Positions 30,612-41,145 of a stretch of DNA of 64,000 nucleotides are shown here, piece after piece. Numbering within the stretch: the stretch's first letter is position 1; every line of letters begins with the position of its first letter. The position numbers and the translations under genes were made by a program. The notes beneath the pieces were generated by a model. It was not told the origin of the DNA. It was given only the letters and a program-made list of their open reading frames with translations, and did no database searches. This DNA is from Rotaria macrura (taxonomy: Eukaryota; Rotifera; Eurotatoria; Philodinida; Philodinidae), in contig OENT01000644.1 in NCBI GenBank assembly GCA_900239685.1, forward strand, positions 1-64,000. The letters are read 5' to 3'.

Positions 30612-31460
30612 TTATTGAAAGGTAGCAGGGGTAGCACCAGCGCCGACATATTCCCAGTGCCATGGTTCAGATTGAACTGTACGTTTGAATCCATATCGGT
30701 GTCCATTATTTTTCAACCATTGGTAAACAGTGCTTCCACCACAGTTGGGTGTAGCACCAGTTTGTGAACCACAATTAGTATTTAAATCAAGAGCAGCACC
30801 TCTACCATGGTTTGATGTACCTGGTCGAGCTGCTAAATTACCATTGTTACAGAGTTTTGTTTGATAACAATTCCAGAAGTATTCTTGTCGGGCGACCGTA
30901 CGAAAACCTGAAGCAATGGTGATGGTAGCACCTGCTTGTTTAGCAGCTGTAGCCATCGTGTCGAAGGCACAAGCTGTAGCAGTGGTCATTGTATTATCGG
31001 ATGCTGTTGGTGCATTGGAATATATAGCTGGACTTGAAAGATGTTCTGGTCGAATTTTGACTACCGAATACATGACATTGTTGTTACCAGCTATTGAACT
31101 TACAGCAGCACCAGTATAACTTCCACAAAGTCCTGCAGGAGAACCTGATGAGCCACCTGCATCGACACAACATTGAATGTTAGCAGCACCAGGACAGAGA
31201 CCAGCGACAGATGTACCAGCACAGGATGTGGTTGGAATACAAGTTCCACTTCGTCCGCCGGAATTACAAGCAGTGCCTTGTGGAATACAGCATTGAATGT
31301 TAGCAGCACCAGGGCAAAGGCCAGGAACAGATGTGCCTGTACATGAGGCTGTTGCCATACAAGTTCCTTTTGTATTTTGAGCTGTACATGCTGTTTGGGC
31401 TAATAAAGCCGCAGGTCCGAAGACAAGCAAGCAAGTGAGTGTGAATATCATTGTTTTCAA
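30612..31460 (-). CDS. Secreted Cys-rich VanY-type D,D-peptidase-like protein (copy B)
   Basis: 282 aa, single exon, same plan as copy A. A signal peptide covers about residues 1-22. Two six-Cys repeats follow (C25-C58 and C65-C98), both with GLCPGAANIQCC. The M15/VanY domain starts near residue 110 with R187, the H218/D225 zinc pair in SNHGRGAALDLN, and E265/H268 in SEPWHWEYVG. The two Cys-rich repeats are more alike within this copy than in copy A. The linker between the Cys repeats and the catalytic core differs strongly from copy A, while the core is almost identical. A TATA-like box sits about 50 bp upstream of the ATG. The gene is intact. Substrate and biological role are inferred from the family only. 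Confidence 0.88.
   Translation of the reverse strand: MKTMIFTLTCLLVFGPAALLAQTACTAQNTKGTCMATASCTGTSVPGLCPGAANIQCCIPQGTACNSGGRSGTCIPTTSCAGTSVAGLCPGAANIQCCVDAGGSSGSPAGLCGSYTGAAVSSIAGNNNVMYSVVKIRPEHLSSPAIYSNAPTASDNTMTTATACAFDTMATAAKQAGATITIASGFRTVARQEYFWNCYQTKLCNNGNLAARPGTSNHGRGAALDLNTNCGSQTGATPNCGGSTVYQWLKNNGHRYGFKRTVQSEPWHWEYVGAGATPATFQ
30646..31010 (-). repeat. Near-identical block shared with the first VanY gene (copy B side)
   Basis: Partner of 26525-26889, with four substitutions and no indel over 365 nt. The bordering coding sequence, both the C-terminal tail and the 170 nt toward the Cys repeats, is only roughly 60-65% identical by eye. Confidence 0.9.
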
Positions 31461-31511
31461 GTTTTTGTTTGAAAGAAAACTGAGAATATAGTTTTCTCAA
31501 GAATAGATGAG

Positions 31512-31519
31512 TTTATATA
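31512..31519 (-). promoter_or_regulatory. TATA box of VanY copy B
   Basis: On the - strand the sequence reads CCTATATAAAC, about 52-59 bp upstream of the ATG at 31460. A start site some 30 bp downstream would leave a 5' UTR of about 25 nt. I see no equally clear box in front of copy A. Confidence 0.55.
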
Positions 31520-33049
31520 GGCTCTATGTCTTGTTTTTGTTCGCATATCAGTTTTCATTGTTTTGATAATTGAATAATGAAAAAGAAAAGATTAACAGTA
31601 TATTTGAAGAGATTAGTGAATGCCGATATGGCGACAAGCTCATGCTGATAGTAAATATTTGTCTAAAATATAATGACACGTTTCAAGAATCTATTAACAC
31701 GAAATAGATTTGTTTCAGTATACAGCTGATATGTGCACCGAATCTTTTAAAATGTACGAACGCATCCAATTTCTAAGCAAATACTTAGTGCAAGTTAAAT
31801 TAGAAATCATGCAAAAACAGAACGCCTACTCCTTTTTGTTGATAGAAAACAAACAAATTATGTTAGAAACAGTACGGAATCATATATGATCCATAAAAGT
31901 AAAAGAACTGATCGAGTCTGAATACATACAAATTGAATAGCATGGATGAAGTAAAGATGTTCTATAGATTTCTCTTCCTCTTCAACATTCCACAAGATTC
32001 TAATTTGGGCAATCTATTCAACTCTTTCTCATGCCATCGGCATTAAAAGAATATTTATTTCTTATACTTTTCAGGTCACAAATAGTATATCATATTAAAG
32101 CGTCCTACTTATATGTAAGATATAGGTGAAAATTAATAATAGGATTGACATTCAATTATTTTTCTGTGCTTGTAGGAAATAGTTAAATCAAAGCTTGATT
32201 TAACTTCAAGTTAAATTTGAACAAGTATGTTCAATCATTAAAAAAACGACGCTGACAATGATGTAAATACTGTGCATGTCATTATCATCGATGTTTGGGT
32301 TTTATTTGAATAATTCCTTTAGAAAGCATATGAAAAACAACAATTCTTCAAGTGAATAGAAAATATTAATTTTTCAACTTTGTAAAAGATTCTATCCATC
32401 AGAAATGCACATGATCAATAAATGAATTCTACAACGAGTAGTCCTGAAAATATTTCATACAAGCATTCATTGGTTGTTGTTTTTTTTTCAAGGCAAGAAA
32501 TAGATCAAATAGATTTGATTAATTTTTGTTTTTGATAAGAAAATTTCATATTTGATAACTTGAATTAAGAAATCAATCACACTCAAATACTATTGAGCAA
32601 TGCTAATATTTTTGTATTGTATTATTTTACTGGCAATTAAATATACATGTGTATGTATTGTACCAAGTTCTTTTCCTGATTGTATCTTAGAAATCAATAA
32701 AAATTTTCTATGAAGCAGTACGTATTTTGAAATTCAAAATCTAGATAATCATTTCTTCGTTATGAAAATTGGCTCGAGTAATATCGATTGGCCAGAAAAT
32801 TCTCAGAAACATCACTTTGATCTAGGTATCAGATGTCACTTGAATATGTTTGGACTTTTTGTAGATTTACTGAAAGATTTGATTTCCGCAACTTTTAAGT
32901 TTAGAATATGTTTGCATGTCAAATCAATGTTGAAACTTGAAAAAAAGGAATACCTGAGTTCATATTCCAATCTATTTGATTATGAAGGTAGATTATCTTC
33001 TTACCGACTCTTTAAAAGATATAAAATGTTGATCTTGACTACTGAATAG
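31520..33049. other. Intergenic, nothing recognised
   Basis: AT-rich spacer upstream of VanY copy B. A 95-codon frame at 32762-33049 (+) has no recognisable domain. Confidence 0.4.
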
Positions 33050-33220
33050 GCTTCATTGACATTTTCCTATACCGAAACAACAACAGTAACAACACCAGAA
33101 TCACACTTACCGGGAAAATCGTCACGAAGTTCACCAGTACAATTTGAACAGTACAGTACTGAATATTTTTTTACTAAACTACAAGAACATTTAGTCAACA
33201 ATATTTCTTTACAATACTAT
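33050..33220 (+). other. Orphan exon-like open frame
   Basis: A 171-nt, 57-codon open stretch bounded by an AG (33048-33049) and a strong GTAAGT donor (33221), both in phase 0. The translation is Ser/Thr-rich (TETTTVTTPESHLPGKSSRS) and then FEQYSTEYFFTKLQEHLVNN. I recognise no family and found no partner exon within 1.5 kb on either side. Likely a relic exon of a lost gene or one exon of an unrecognised gene. Confidence 0.35.
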
Positions 33221-34320
33221 GTAAGTATATATGCATGTTCTACTATTTTCATCAGCAATAAATAATGCTGACTGACACAAAAATAAACAGATTCATTTAT
33301 GCATAAAATTTGTAGATATAGATATATTATGTACATAATCGTAAAAAAACAACGACCGTAATTAACTTTACAAAAAGCAATATTATTTTCCAAAGAAATT
33401 GAAATAGAAAACGGCCGTTGCGATTTTCTTTCTCCATGGAATTCTATTATATCAATGACTGAATTTTATGGAGACATTTCATTGATGTTTTAATATGATC
33501 GTAAAATCTTTTAACAAAAAAATTCTTAGAAAAATTTGGATAAGACGAGTCATTCATCTATGACGCTAGATATCTTAATATTGAATGAGCCAATGGGAAA
33601 AATGAATGTAAAAGGAGAAACATGAATGAAATGAATATCTTATCTCACTTCGACGTACTTCTGATTGATTTCCAAGACAAGTATTTGTTACGAAAAAAAG
33701 AATAGTGTGGAATATTTGACATTGAAATATTTTGAAAGTGGAACAAAGATGAGACAAAAGAGATGGAAAACTAGAAAAAAGTTGGTCCAACATACAGATT
33801 CCAGGATTTCACACACACAAAACAAATAGATTTGAAAAACTGCAGACTAGAAAACTAGCCTCAATCTTCAGTAGTAAACTCATAGTACCTTATAATTTTT
33901 AATTGAAACCTTTCCAGTGGTTTGACATTTTTATAAAACTCTATTAATACTAAAATTATATTTTCATCGAGTAATAAAAAAACATATATATATATATATA
34001 TATCTGTATGTGTGTGTTTCTTATGTTGAAGTGTATCGAAGTTGACTAGTGAACTATCAAACAATTTATCAGTCTCATTTTTCTTCCCTTTGAAATCATC
34101 AAACTGTATGAGTCGAAATCTTTATTGAACGCACTGCATTGCTCCATTCCAACGTTCGTCCTCACATCGTCATCAACTGAATGCACTAACAGTAGTTAGT
34201 CATACTGTCTGAATAAGTTGCAGTAAAAAGCGAATTTTCCATCATCATGAGAATTCAATTTTTGACATAGTGAAAACAATTTTTGAAAATGTTGTCAATG
34301 TCAATTTGATGCTATCACTT
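33221..34320. other. Intergenic with a (TA)n run
   Basis: AT-rich. Holds a (TA)n microsatellite at 33984-34002 followed by a short (TG)n. No gene supported. Confidence 0.5.
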
Positions 34321-34331
34321 TAGTCTATCAT
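34321..34331 (+). repeat. 11-bp target-site duplication, left copy
   Basis: TAGTCTATCAT, identical to 34916-34926. It abuts the 3' end of the tRNA-headed element. Confidence 0.88.
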
Positions 34332-34915
34332 GCGCGTCACTACTTAGGGCAACTTACCTTTCGCAAGGCGGGCTGCCAAACTGCAACTGGAAGGTAAACT
34401 TCCAGTCGCACCTATGACTGATTTACACCAACCTAGGCTAAAATGCAGCAAATAAATTTGCATGCAAGTGTTCATGACCAACAACACTAAGGATGTTAGC
34501 TTTTGTAATCTAGGAGCCTGATCATGATGTCTTTCCGACTTATGAAATGAGGCATGAGGTTGAGCCTCACGACTCTTCTTAGCGGATGCTTAATCGCTAC
34601 CGCCCTCAACGTCAAACCGAGCCCCCATTCGTAGGACATACTCACAGTACCCACCACCTAAGACTACGGACGTCTGGTTTAACCAAATGTGTCATCACTC
34701 GCCCCGTTTCATGCCTTAGTCGGCACATTGAATTGGAGTGTTTGAGTGAGTTAGTGACCATGAATGCCTGCTTGTCAGCTGTTTACCCTCTCATCGATAA
34801 TTCAGCCAGGGTTAGCCGAAAAACCAACTTGAGGAAGCAGTGCGCGCCACAGCCCGGAGTCGAACCGGGTTTTCCTGATGCAAAATCAGGTGTCTTGCCG
34901 TTAGACGACTGTGGC
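34332..34915 (-). mobile_element. tRNA-derived SINE-like retroposon
   Basis: A 584-bp block, clearly richer in G+C than its flanks, bounded by a perfect 11-bp direct repeat. On the - strand it starts exactly at base 1 of a tRNA-like head (34915) with intact Pol III boxes. It continues through about 510 bp of body and ends ...GTGACGCGC directly against the second duplication. Near the 3' end is a hairpin with an 8-bp perfect stem (ACTGGAAG/CTTCCAGT, 34386-34406), as in SINE tails recognised by a partner LINE reverse transcriptase. There is no poly(A) tail. A run of five T about 25 nt past the head could end some transcripts early. No coding potential. The perfect duplication points to a fairly recent insertion. 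Confidence 0.72.
34845..34915 (-). tRNA. tRNA-like head of the SINE; would read as tRNA-Gln (TTG)
   Basis: Complete cloverleaf on the - strand: acceptor GCCACAG/CTGTGGC, D arm GTC...GAC, anticodon stem CCTGA/TCAGG with loop TTTTGCA (anticodon TTG), T arm CCCGG-TTCGACT-CCGGG. Box B (GGTTCGACTCC) is perfect. Base 37 would be C, where functional tRNAs almost always carry a purine, and the acceptor does not resemble typical animal tRNA-Gln (GGUUCCA...). Together with the flanking duplication this favours a SINE head over a working tRNA gene, although a functional gene cannot be excluded. Confidence 0.75.
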
Positions 34916-34926
34916 TAGTCTATCAT
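34916..34926 (+). repeat. 11-bp target-site duplication, right copy
   Basis: TAGTCTATCAT, immediately next to base 1 of the tRNA-like head. Matches 34321-34331 at all 11 positions. Confidence 0.88.
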
Positions 34927-37900
34927 TCATTATGGAATTATTTAAACTGGCTAACTGATGTCAATAGACATGAAAACAACAAGTAAAATAGACGTTCAAT
35001 ACATCTTAGTATAACAACTTTGATCAAATTTTTATATTGTAATGTATGTTATTGTATTTGATCTGCATTCCAGTTTCTGGATGATCACATAGAGAAACGA
35101 TGTTAAAATTTTCTGATTTATTATAAAATTTAGAACTGCTACTCTTAGGACTTAATACTGTCAAGCACATGAAAATACATTTAATTGAGCTCCCTAATAA
35201 AAAAAAAGAATTATGTAGCAAAATAATATAACAAGTAAATATTGCGTATATAGTCAGTCTAAAGCATCAATACTTTGATGTGCTACTTATATGGTCTAAT
35301 ATTGAATATGTATGAATTTTTTGTGGAGTTGTTAGAAGCATTGGTGTTGTTCCTGCCATCGATTGAAACTTTGCATTCAGAATATTGATGTATCTATCAA
35401 ATGATAGAAAACTCCTAGCCCTGTTGCACAAATCTTAAGTTGTAAGCATTTTTTCCCTTTAGTAGTGTTTCTTAAATGAATCTATTCGATGAACATAACT
35501 GAAAAACATACTGTTTCACTCGAAACTGGAAACGTATCATTAACATAGATCGATGCAATTGCAATCAATTTATCAAAATATTTCAAAAGATGATAAGTAG
35601 ACTAGTGATAAAGCTGATAATATTTTTCATGATGATCTTTCATCAATCGAAAATTAAATCGTCACATACATAGTTTAGTTCGAATAAATTTTCGATGGAA
35701 TACTTTTGTTCGTCAACTCCCTGAGCCTTCGTATTGACTTACATATTATGTCAAGTCCAAAAGTGATAAGCAATGGAAGAAGTATTGATTCCGATCCATA
35801 ACAACAAAATCAGAGCTTAGGGTTGTTTTTCTTTTGACAATGCTTTTTTTCACTACAATAGAATTCCGAGTCTATGTGAAAATTGAAAGGAAGTTGGCAG
35901 ACGTAGACATATTTAAATCATTCTAACAGAAAAAGTTAGATGGATCTCACACATGAGAAAAACAAAAACAATATCGGTTACTTCTGGTGTCGTGATGCTA
36001 TTCTATGTTTATGACGTAGATGAAACTTTTTCTTTGATCATAGATGACATATCAATACATTCCAGAATATCTCGATATGTAAATGTTACGATGAATAAAT
36101 ATAATTGAAAAACCAGCTATGTAAACGAAAGAAATTCATCATGCGTTGATCACCATTTTTCAAGCTGTAAAATATCGTAGTTAGGAGTGTTAACTCAATC
36201 GATTGATTATTCGAAAAGAAAAGAGCAAATTTCGGTTTCATATTACTATACAAATCTCTCAAATACATCATATCTACGTACATATCTGCAAGGAAATACT
36301 GTTTTCAAGTCATCATTTACACGTCATGTTTAATTCGAGTTGTATTATGTCTTTCAATTTGTCAAAAACAAAAGTAATGATTCTTGTACATTCATTTAAA
36401 TTTGAACATTCTCTGCCAACATCAAATGATGAGATTTGAGGTAAATTGAGTGTTTCATATCACTATTTCCTTATAAGATGATCATCGAATTGTTAATTAT
36501 GAAGATAAGACAAATGAGAATGAGAATTCAACATTCCAGTTCTTGTTTTTTATATTTGATATTAAATTGAAAGATAATTAATATTGCTCGTACCAACACT
36601 CACTTTCATTGACTAACTATGGTAAGTTTTGTGAAATGAAAAATAATCATTCAAATCTAATGTTTAGTCTATTTTCCTGAGCTTTAATTATAGGAAACAA
36701 AATCAATGAAAAGTACATCAATCTTTTTCCTATCATTAAATAATTGTATGACCTATAATAATGTATAATTATTTACAAGCGTACTGTAATAACATGCAAA
36801 GAATTTTCCTTTTATATTAGAAATTAATCATTAGCAATTCTATCAATTTTTAGATGTGCAAATAGATGTGATTCAAGTTCAATGAACTTTTCTGATATTT
36901 TTCTTTCTTCTAACATTGCCTTTCATAGTAGTGTAGAAATTTCAAACATATATGAACGATAGATAATCAGACGGCATAGAATGATGATGAACGATACATT
37001 TTCCTAGACACATGAAATCAGCGATATCATCTACATAGTTACATTGATGAGTATAAATATGACTAAGACAGACTAGCTATTGAGTGATGAGCTTTTCTTA
37101 TCTTCATGTGCATCATATGGCAAGTGTTCTCTTCCTGTATGCTTGATGAGATTGAGTTTGGTCACTCTCGTTTTTTTTTCTTTACCATGTGGTTCAATGA
37201 AGCACAAGAGGAAAAGATCGCAACAGATCATTGATTATTTTACTTGTCCGCAACAGGAGAATGAACACAAGTAACAGCTACGACGAGACTAATAATCGGA
37301 AATAAATTGTCGATTCCGCCGTTGTTGTATATGTGCGCGCGAGTCCGACATCAAACAAATCACAACCAAACAAAAAAGATGAATAGCACATGTGTTACAA
37401 GTGTACTGCCTGATTGCAATTAATCATTGACCACCTCGAAATAAATATGCATGTATGCAGGTCAAACAAGAGGAAGATGTGCTCACGCCCGAGGGTACTC
37501 TTTTATTCTCTACAGATTCTAATCAATCACAACTGTATGACCTTATCCATTGTAGAAATCTTTGTCACATAGACTAAAAACAATAGCGATGTCTATACAA
37601 AGAGAGAATACGTCAACCAAAAAGGTGTAAATGGAAGAATATAACGTCAGCTGATGTCAACATGTGCTGCACGACTACCAGTTAGCGAGTGTTCATCCAC
37701 TCAACATCATTTTAAATATGATGAGAGAGTTCGGCACATGCAGTGTTTAAATTAGATGGAAAAAAATAGAATTTCCTTTTATTGTAGTCATACTAGCATA
37801 GTCTGTTCGTATGAGAGCCCCAAGCTTCATGTAGAATGAGGAAGAGAGAATTTTTCTATGTATTATTCTACCAATTAAACTATTCATTCAAATAGAACAA

Positions 37901-38901
37901 ACTTACGCTCGTTTCACTCAGGCTTCTATCCTCAAGATACAGAGGAAGAGAGCGTGAAAAAAATAAAATGAAATAGAATCTACTCGTTTTTCGCCAACGC
38001 AATCATCACTATATTCATGAACATCATTATCTACTAATTAAACAATATTGAGTTCAAGCTTATCGTTCGTTTTCACCCGACAGATGTGTATTTCTACATA
38101 TCGATTCTCTAATACGTAGAATATGATTCATCTTTTAACCAAACAAACCAGATACTTTTTTATTCTCTCTCTCTCTCCCTTTCTAACACATACACACATA
38201 TATATCTATATATGCATGTATGTATGATCAACGAAGCGAAACGCCGAAAACAGAGAATGCAAACAAATCTTACATACATTACTTTTGTTCGATCATACAT
38301 AGACTAACATCATCACGTTTCTCGACAATTTGATTGAGGTGTACGTGTGCATACTAACGGTCTAAATCAAATATTTGAGCCCTCAATACGTCCAACACAT
38401 TGAAGATCAATACGACAGATGAAAAAAAAGAAGACTATGAGGGTTAAGTTTTCGTTTGAGTTAGACGAGGACGTATCATTCATCAAGGGCAAGACGAGCA
38501 AATATGAATATTAAAGGTGCGTGTGTAAGGATCAACGATTCGATTAACTTTGATACGTCGTCGTAGTGTAAGCATCACTTTCTTTTTCTAGTTTCATTTT
38601 CTACTTTTTGTTTGTCGTTTGCATATGTCGATTAATCATTTTATATCTAGTAGTGAGTCGGACGTGACACAATTGAGTAGAAGAAGACGAAGAAAATCGG
38701 CAGCATTCTTTTCTTCATTCTTGCTATCCTTTCTTTCTGAGAAAAAAGAATGTGTGATGCCACAGAAAAAAAAGGAAAAGAAAATAGTAACAACCAATAG
38801 GAAAATTTTCCTCTCGTCTATTTATATACGTAATACAATAGTTTAGCTAGAGAAAAACACCAATGATTGCTTCAACACAGTACATTTAGATTAAGTCGAG
38901 C
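34927..38901. other. Long non-coding stretch upstream of the membrane protein gene
   Basis: AT-rich up to about 37 kb, then more mixed in composition from 37.0 to 38.8 kb, where a short (TC)n run occurs (38164-38178). The latter part probably includes the promoter of the 38902 gene. Short frames here have no recognisable domain. Confidence 0.4.
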
Positions 38902-39411
38902 ATGGGCAATGATAATCAATTTGTCGAACAGCCTGTACCTGCTTTTGTTAATCCAACAACGACAACAACAAATGCGTCACACAAAGACGGCGTAGTGGCT
39001 ATTCAAACACCGGTAGAACCTATCGATTGTCGTCGAAGTCTTCTCAATGAACAAACTATATCTACGAAAAACCGTCGTTTACCTTCTACATCATGCATAA
39101 CAGCCGATAAAATATTTGGTCTAGCTCTTTTCATTTTATTAATTATTCTTATAACTTATATATTATTTCATGGAAAAATAACAGACGTTAAATTGACTAG
39201 TTTAACAAATAGTGCCGATCTAAAATCGAATGATATTCGATTGCTACTCGAAGAAATGAATCGTACATTGAAGTCAATTGAAAGTCTACTTAGTGAACAA
39301 ACAAAGAAGACAAATGTCAATCTTCAATTAAATGGACAGGACATTCGAGAATTTTATTCAAATCAAACAGTGTTAAATGAATTTTTACGTCGATTTAAAG
39401 AACGTTTTTAA
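38902..39411 (+). CDS. Single-pass membrane protein of unknown function
   Basis: 169 aa in one exon. Residues 1-70 are polar, with a Thr-rich patch (NPTTTTTNAS) and a basic stretch just before the membrane. One strongly hydrophobic segment follows near residues 71-91 (IFGLALFILLIILITYILFH). The last ~78 residues are charged and heptad-like (LLLEEMNRTLKSIESLLSEQ) with possible N-glycosylation sites (NRT, NQT), ending RRFKERF. There is no cleavable signal peptide, so it looks like a signal-anchor protein with a short coiled-coil tail. I do not recognise a family. Codon use resembles the other genes here, and the ATG is preceded by stops in frame. It could be a lineage-specific gene. The absence of introns is unusual beside the other host genes. 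Confidence 0.6.
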   Translation: MGNDNQFVEQPVPAFVNPTTTTTNASHKDGVVAIQTPVEPIDCRRSLLNEQTISTKNRRLPSTSCITADKIFGLALFILLIILITYILFHGKITDVKLTSLTNSADLKSNDIRLLLEEMNRTLKSIESLLSEQTKKTNVNLQLNGQDIREFYSNQTVLNEFLRRFKERF

Positions 39412-40246
39412 ATCGACTTTACGCTGTCTTTTTTTAAACTAATACAATCAACATTGGTCTTTTCTTCATCCCGGCTTCAAATTAAAATCTTGTCAACCAT
39501 TTTCAAATGTATTTTTTGCTATAGTTTGTTCCATTTGCATACATACCAACAAATATTTAGATGTCATTAAGTTTTTTTGAAACAAAAAACTTACATTCGT
39601 TTGAGTTAAATGTTAAATTAAGCACGGTAGCGTGTGACTTAGAAAAAAAATGAAGCCTATATGTTAATGATGATTAATTCAGCCTACAGCAGTATGTGTA
39701 AAAAATGTCTCCGTCTCGTTTCACTTATTTAGCATAGTGTACAGTCACGCACGTATAGTTGGAAAAAAAAGGAGAGAAACAAGAAAGTGATAGGAGATTG
39801 GTTCAACATCCGTTTTCATCTAGATGAAGTAAAGAGTTAATTTCCGTTTATGAAAAGTGTGACCGTCATTGAGACACATTTACTGTAACATAAAAAAAAG
39901 ATAAGAATAAGTAGTTGGTACATTTTTTCGAATACTAAAGAGGAAAAAAAAAGGAGTTGTACTTTTCAAGAAGTTCATATTCGAAAGAATACGATTTAAA
40001 TAGAAACAATGATATAAAAATCATAAAACGATGAATATTTTCTCATCTCACATTTGACATTGTATGCTATAGAAATCAGTATTCAATTCAATTTTCCTAT
40101 AGTTTAATGTCAAGTTTTTGAACTGTTATTCTATTGACGAAGTGTAACAGACAAGCAATTGTTCCTCAATGTCAAGAAAACATTATTGAAAAGAAATGAT
40201 CATTTTTGGAATGCATATTGATTTAAATTTATTATACAAGAGAGTT
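39412..40246. other. Intergenic, 3' flank of the membrane protein gene
   Basis: AT-rich with poly(A)-like runs. Nothing recognised before the TTAA that borders the foldback element. Confidence 0.5.
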
Positions 40247-40409
40247 TTAAGCCCCCCCCCCCCACCCCCTCATAAGTCGATTTTCGTCAAAGGAAGTCCA
40301 AATCGACTGAAATTTTGCAGACATGTTAGGACTGGAGCGGCTAGCCTACGATGAAAATTTCAGCCCGAAATATGCAAGTTTAAGGAAGTTATGAAGTGAA
40401 AACTGGTTA

Positions 40410-40540
40410 AAAATGACCCATTTTCCATCCTAGCTATTTTGGCTTCAACTATGTTTTTTCGAAAATTTTTTTTACCATTCGATAGAACATGCAAAGACGC
40501 AGGGCATCTCGTGCTCTGATTTCTGAAAAAGCTTTTTTTA
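40410..40540 (+). repeat. Left arm of the internal palindrome
   Basis: Pairs with 40624-40760 at roughly 85% by eye. Shared cores include CCATTTTCCATCCTAG, CTATGTTTTTTCG and AGGGCATCTCGTGCTC. The loop is about 85 nt. Confidence 0.8.
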
Positions 40541-40623
40541 TGCCCAAAACAGTTTCCACAACTCAAAGTCCTTGAAAAAAGGCCAAAAAACTTCAAGTGA
40601 ATTTTGTAGGCGATCTTTTTGAC

Positions 40624-40760
40624 CTTAAAAAAAAAGCTTTTTCAAAAATCGGAGCACGAGATGCCCTGTGTCTTTGCATACTCTATCAAATCGTAAAAAT
40701 TAATTTCCGAAAAAACATAGTTTAAGGCAAAATAACTAGGATGGAAAACGGAAAAACATG
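40624..40760 (-). repeat. Right arm of the internal palindrome
   Basis: Reverse complement partner of 40410-40540. Holds GAGCACGAGATGCCCT and CTAGGATGGAAAACGG. Confidence 0.8.
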
Positions 40761-41145
40761 ATTCTGAGAGAAAACATAACATTTTTTCTGGAATTTTTTT
40801 CTGTTTTTGAAATTTTCTCAATTTTTACGCGGTTTTTGAAGAAACTGACCTAACTCGTCCTACGTTACTTTTAATTCTGCACACGCTGAGCGCTTAATTC
40901 ATTGTTAGTTAATTAGTTAATTAATCAGTAATTAGAGATCAAAGACCTAATTTTAAAAAAATAATCTTTTTTGACAAAGAGGACCTCTCAAAGATCACTG
41001 AAAATCTCGGTCAAACAATGGTCTTTGGAAAAAAACTATAGTGATTCTGAAATAGCAGAACTTGGGCTATCACCTCATGGTGTTATCTCAATTTTCATTT
41101 TCTTGACGAATATCGACTTTTTTTGAGGGGGGGGGGGGTCCTTAA

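Larger units (their letters stand above)
40251..41141. mobile_element. Foldback MITE-like element flanked by TTAA
   Basis: The left end reads G, then a C-rich run, then CTCATAAGTCGATTTTCGTCAA. The right end, reverse-complemented, reads GGA, then a C run, then CTCAAAAAAAGTCGATATTCG and TCAA. These form an imperfect terminal inverted repeat of about 40 bp. Each end abuts TTAA (40247-40250 and 41142-41145), the target of piggyBac-type transposases. Inside is a second, longer inverted repeat (40410-40540 against 40624-40760). There is no open frame of note, so it would be non-autonomous. TTAA is common in AT-rich DNA, so the piggyBac link is tentative. Confidence 0.6.

Noticed and set aside
34845-34915. 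Reading the anticodon as TGC (Ala) or GCA (Cys)
   Set aside because: Only a seven-base loop TTTTGCA with a 5-bp stem fits a standard cloverleaf, which puts TTG at positions 34-36.
34586-34918. 110-codon + strand frame over the SINE
   Set aside because: It is the antisense of the tRNA-like head and body. The last 25 codons are the reverse complement of the tRNA fold, so it is not a gene.
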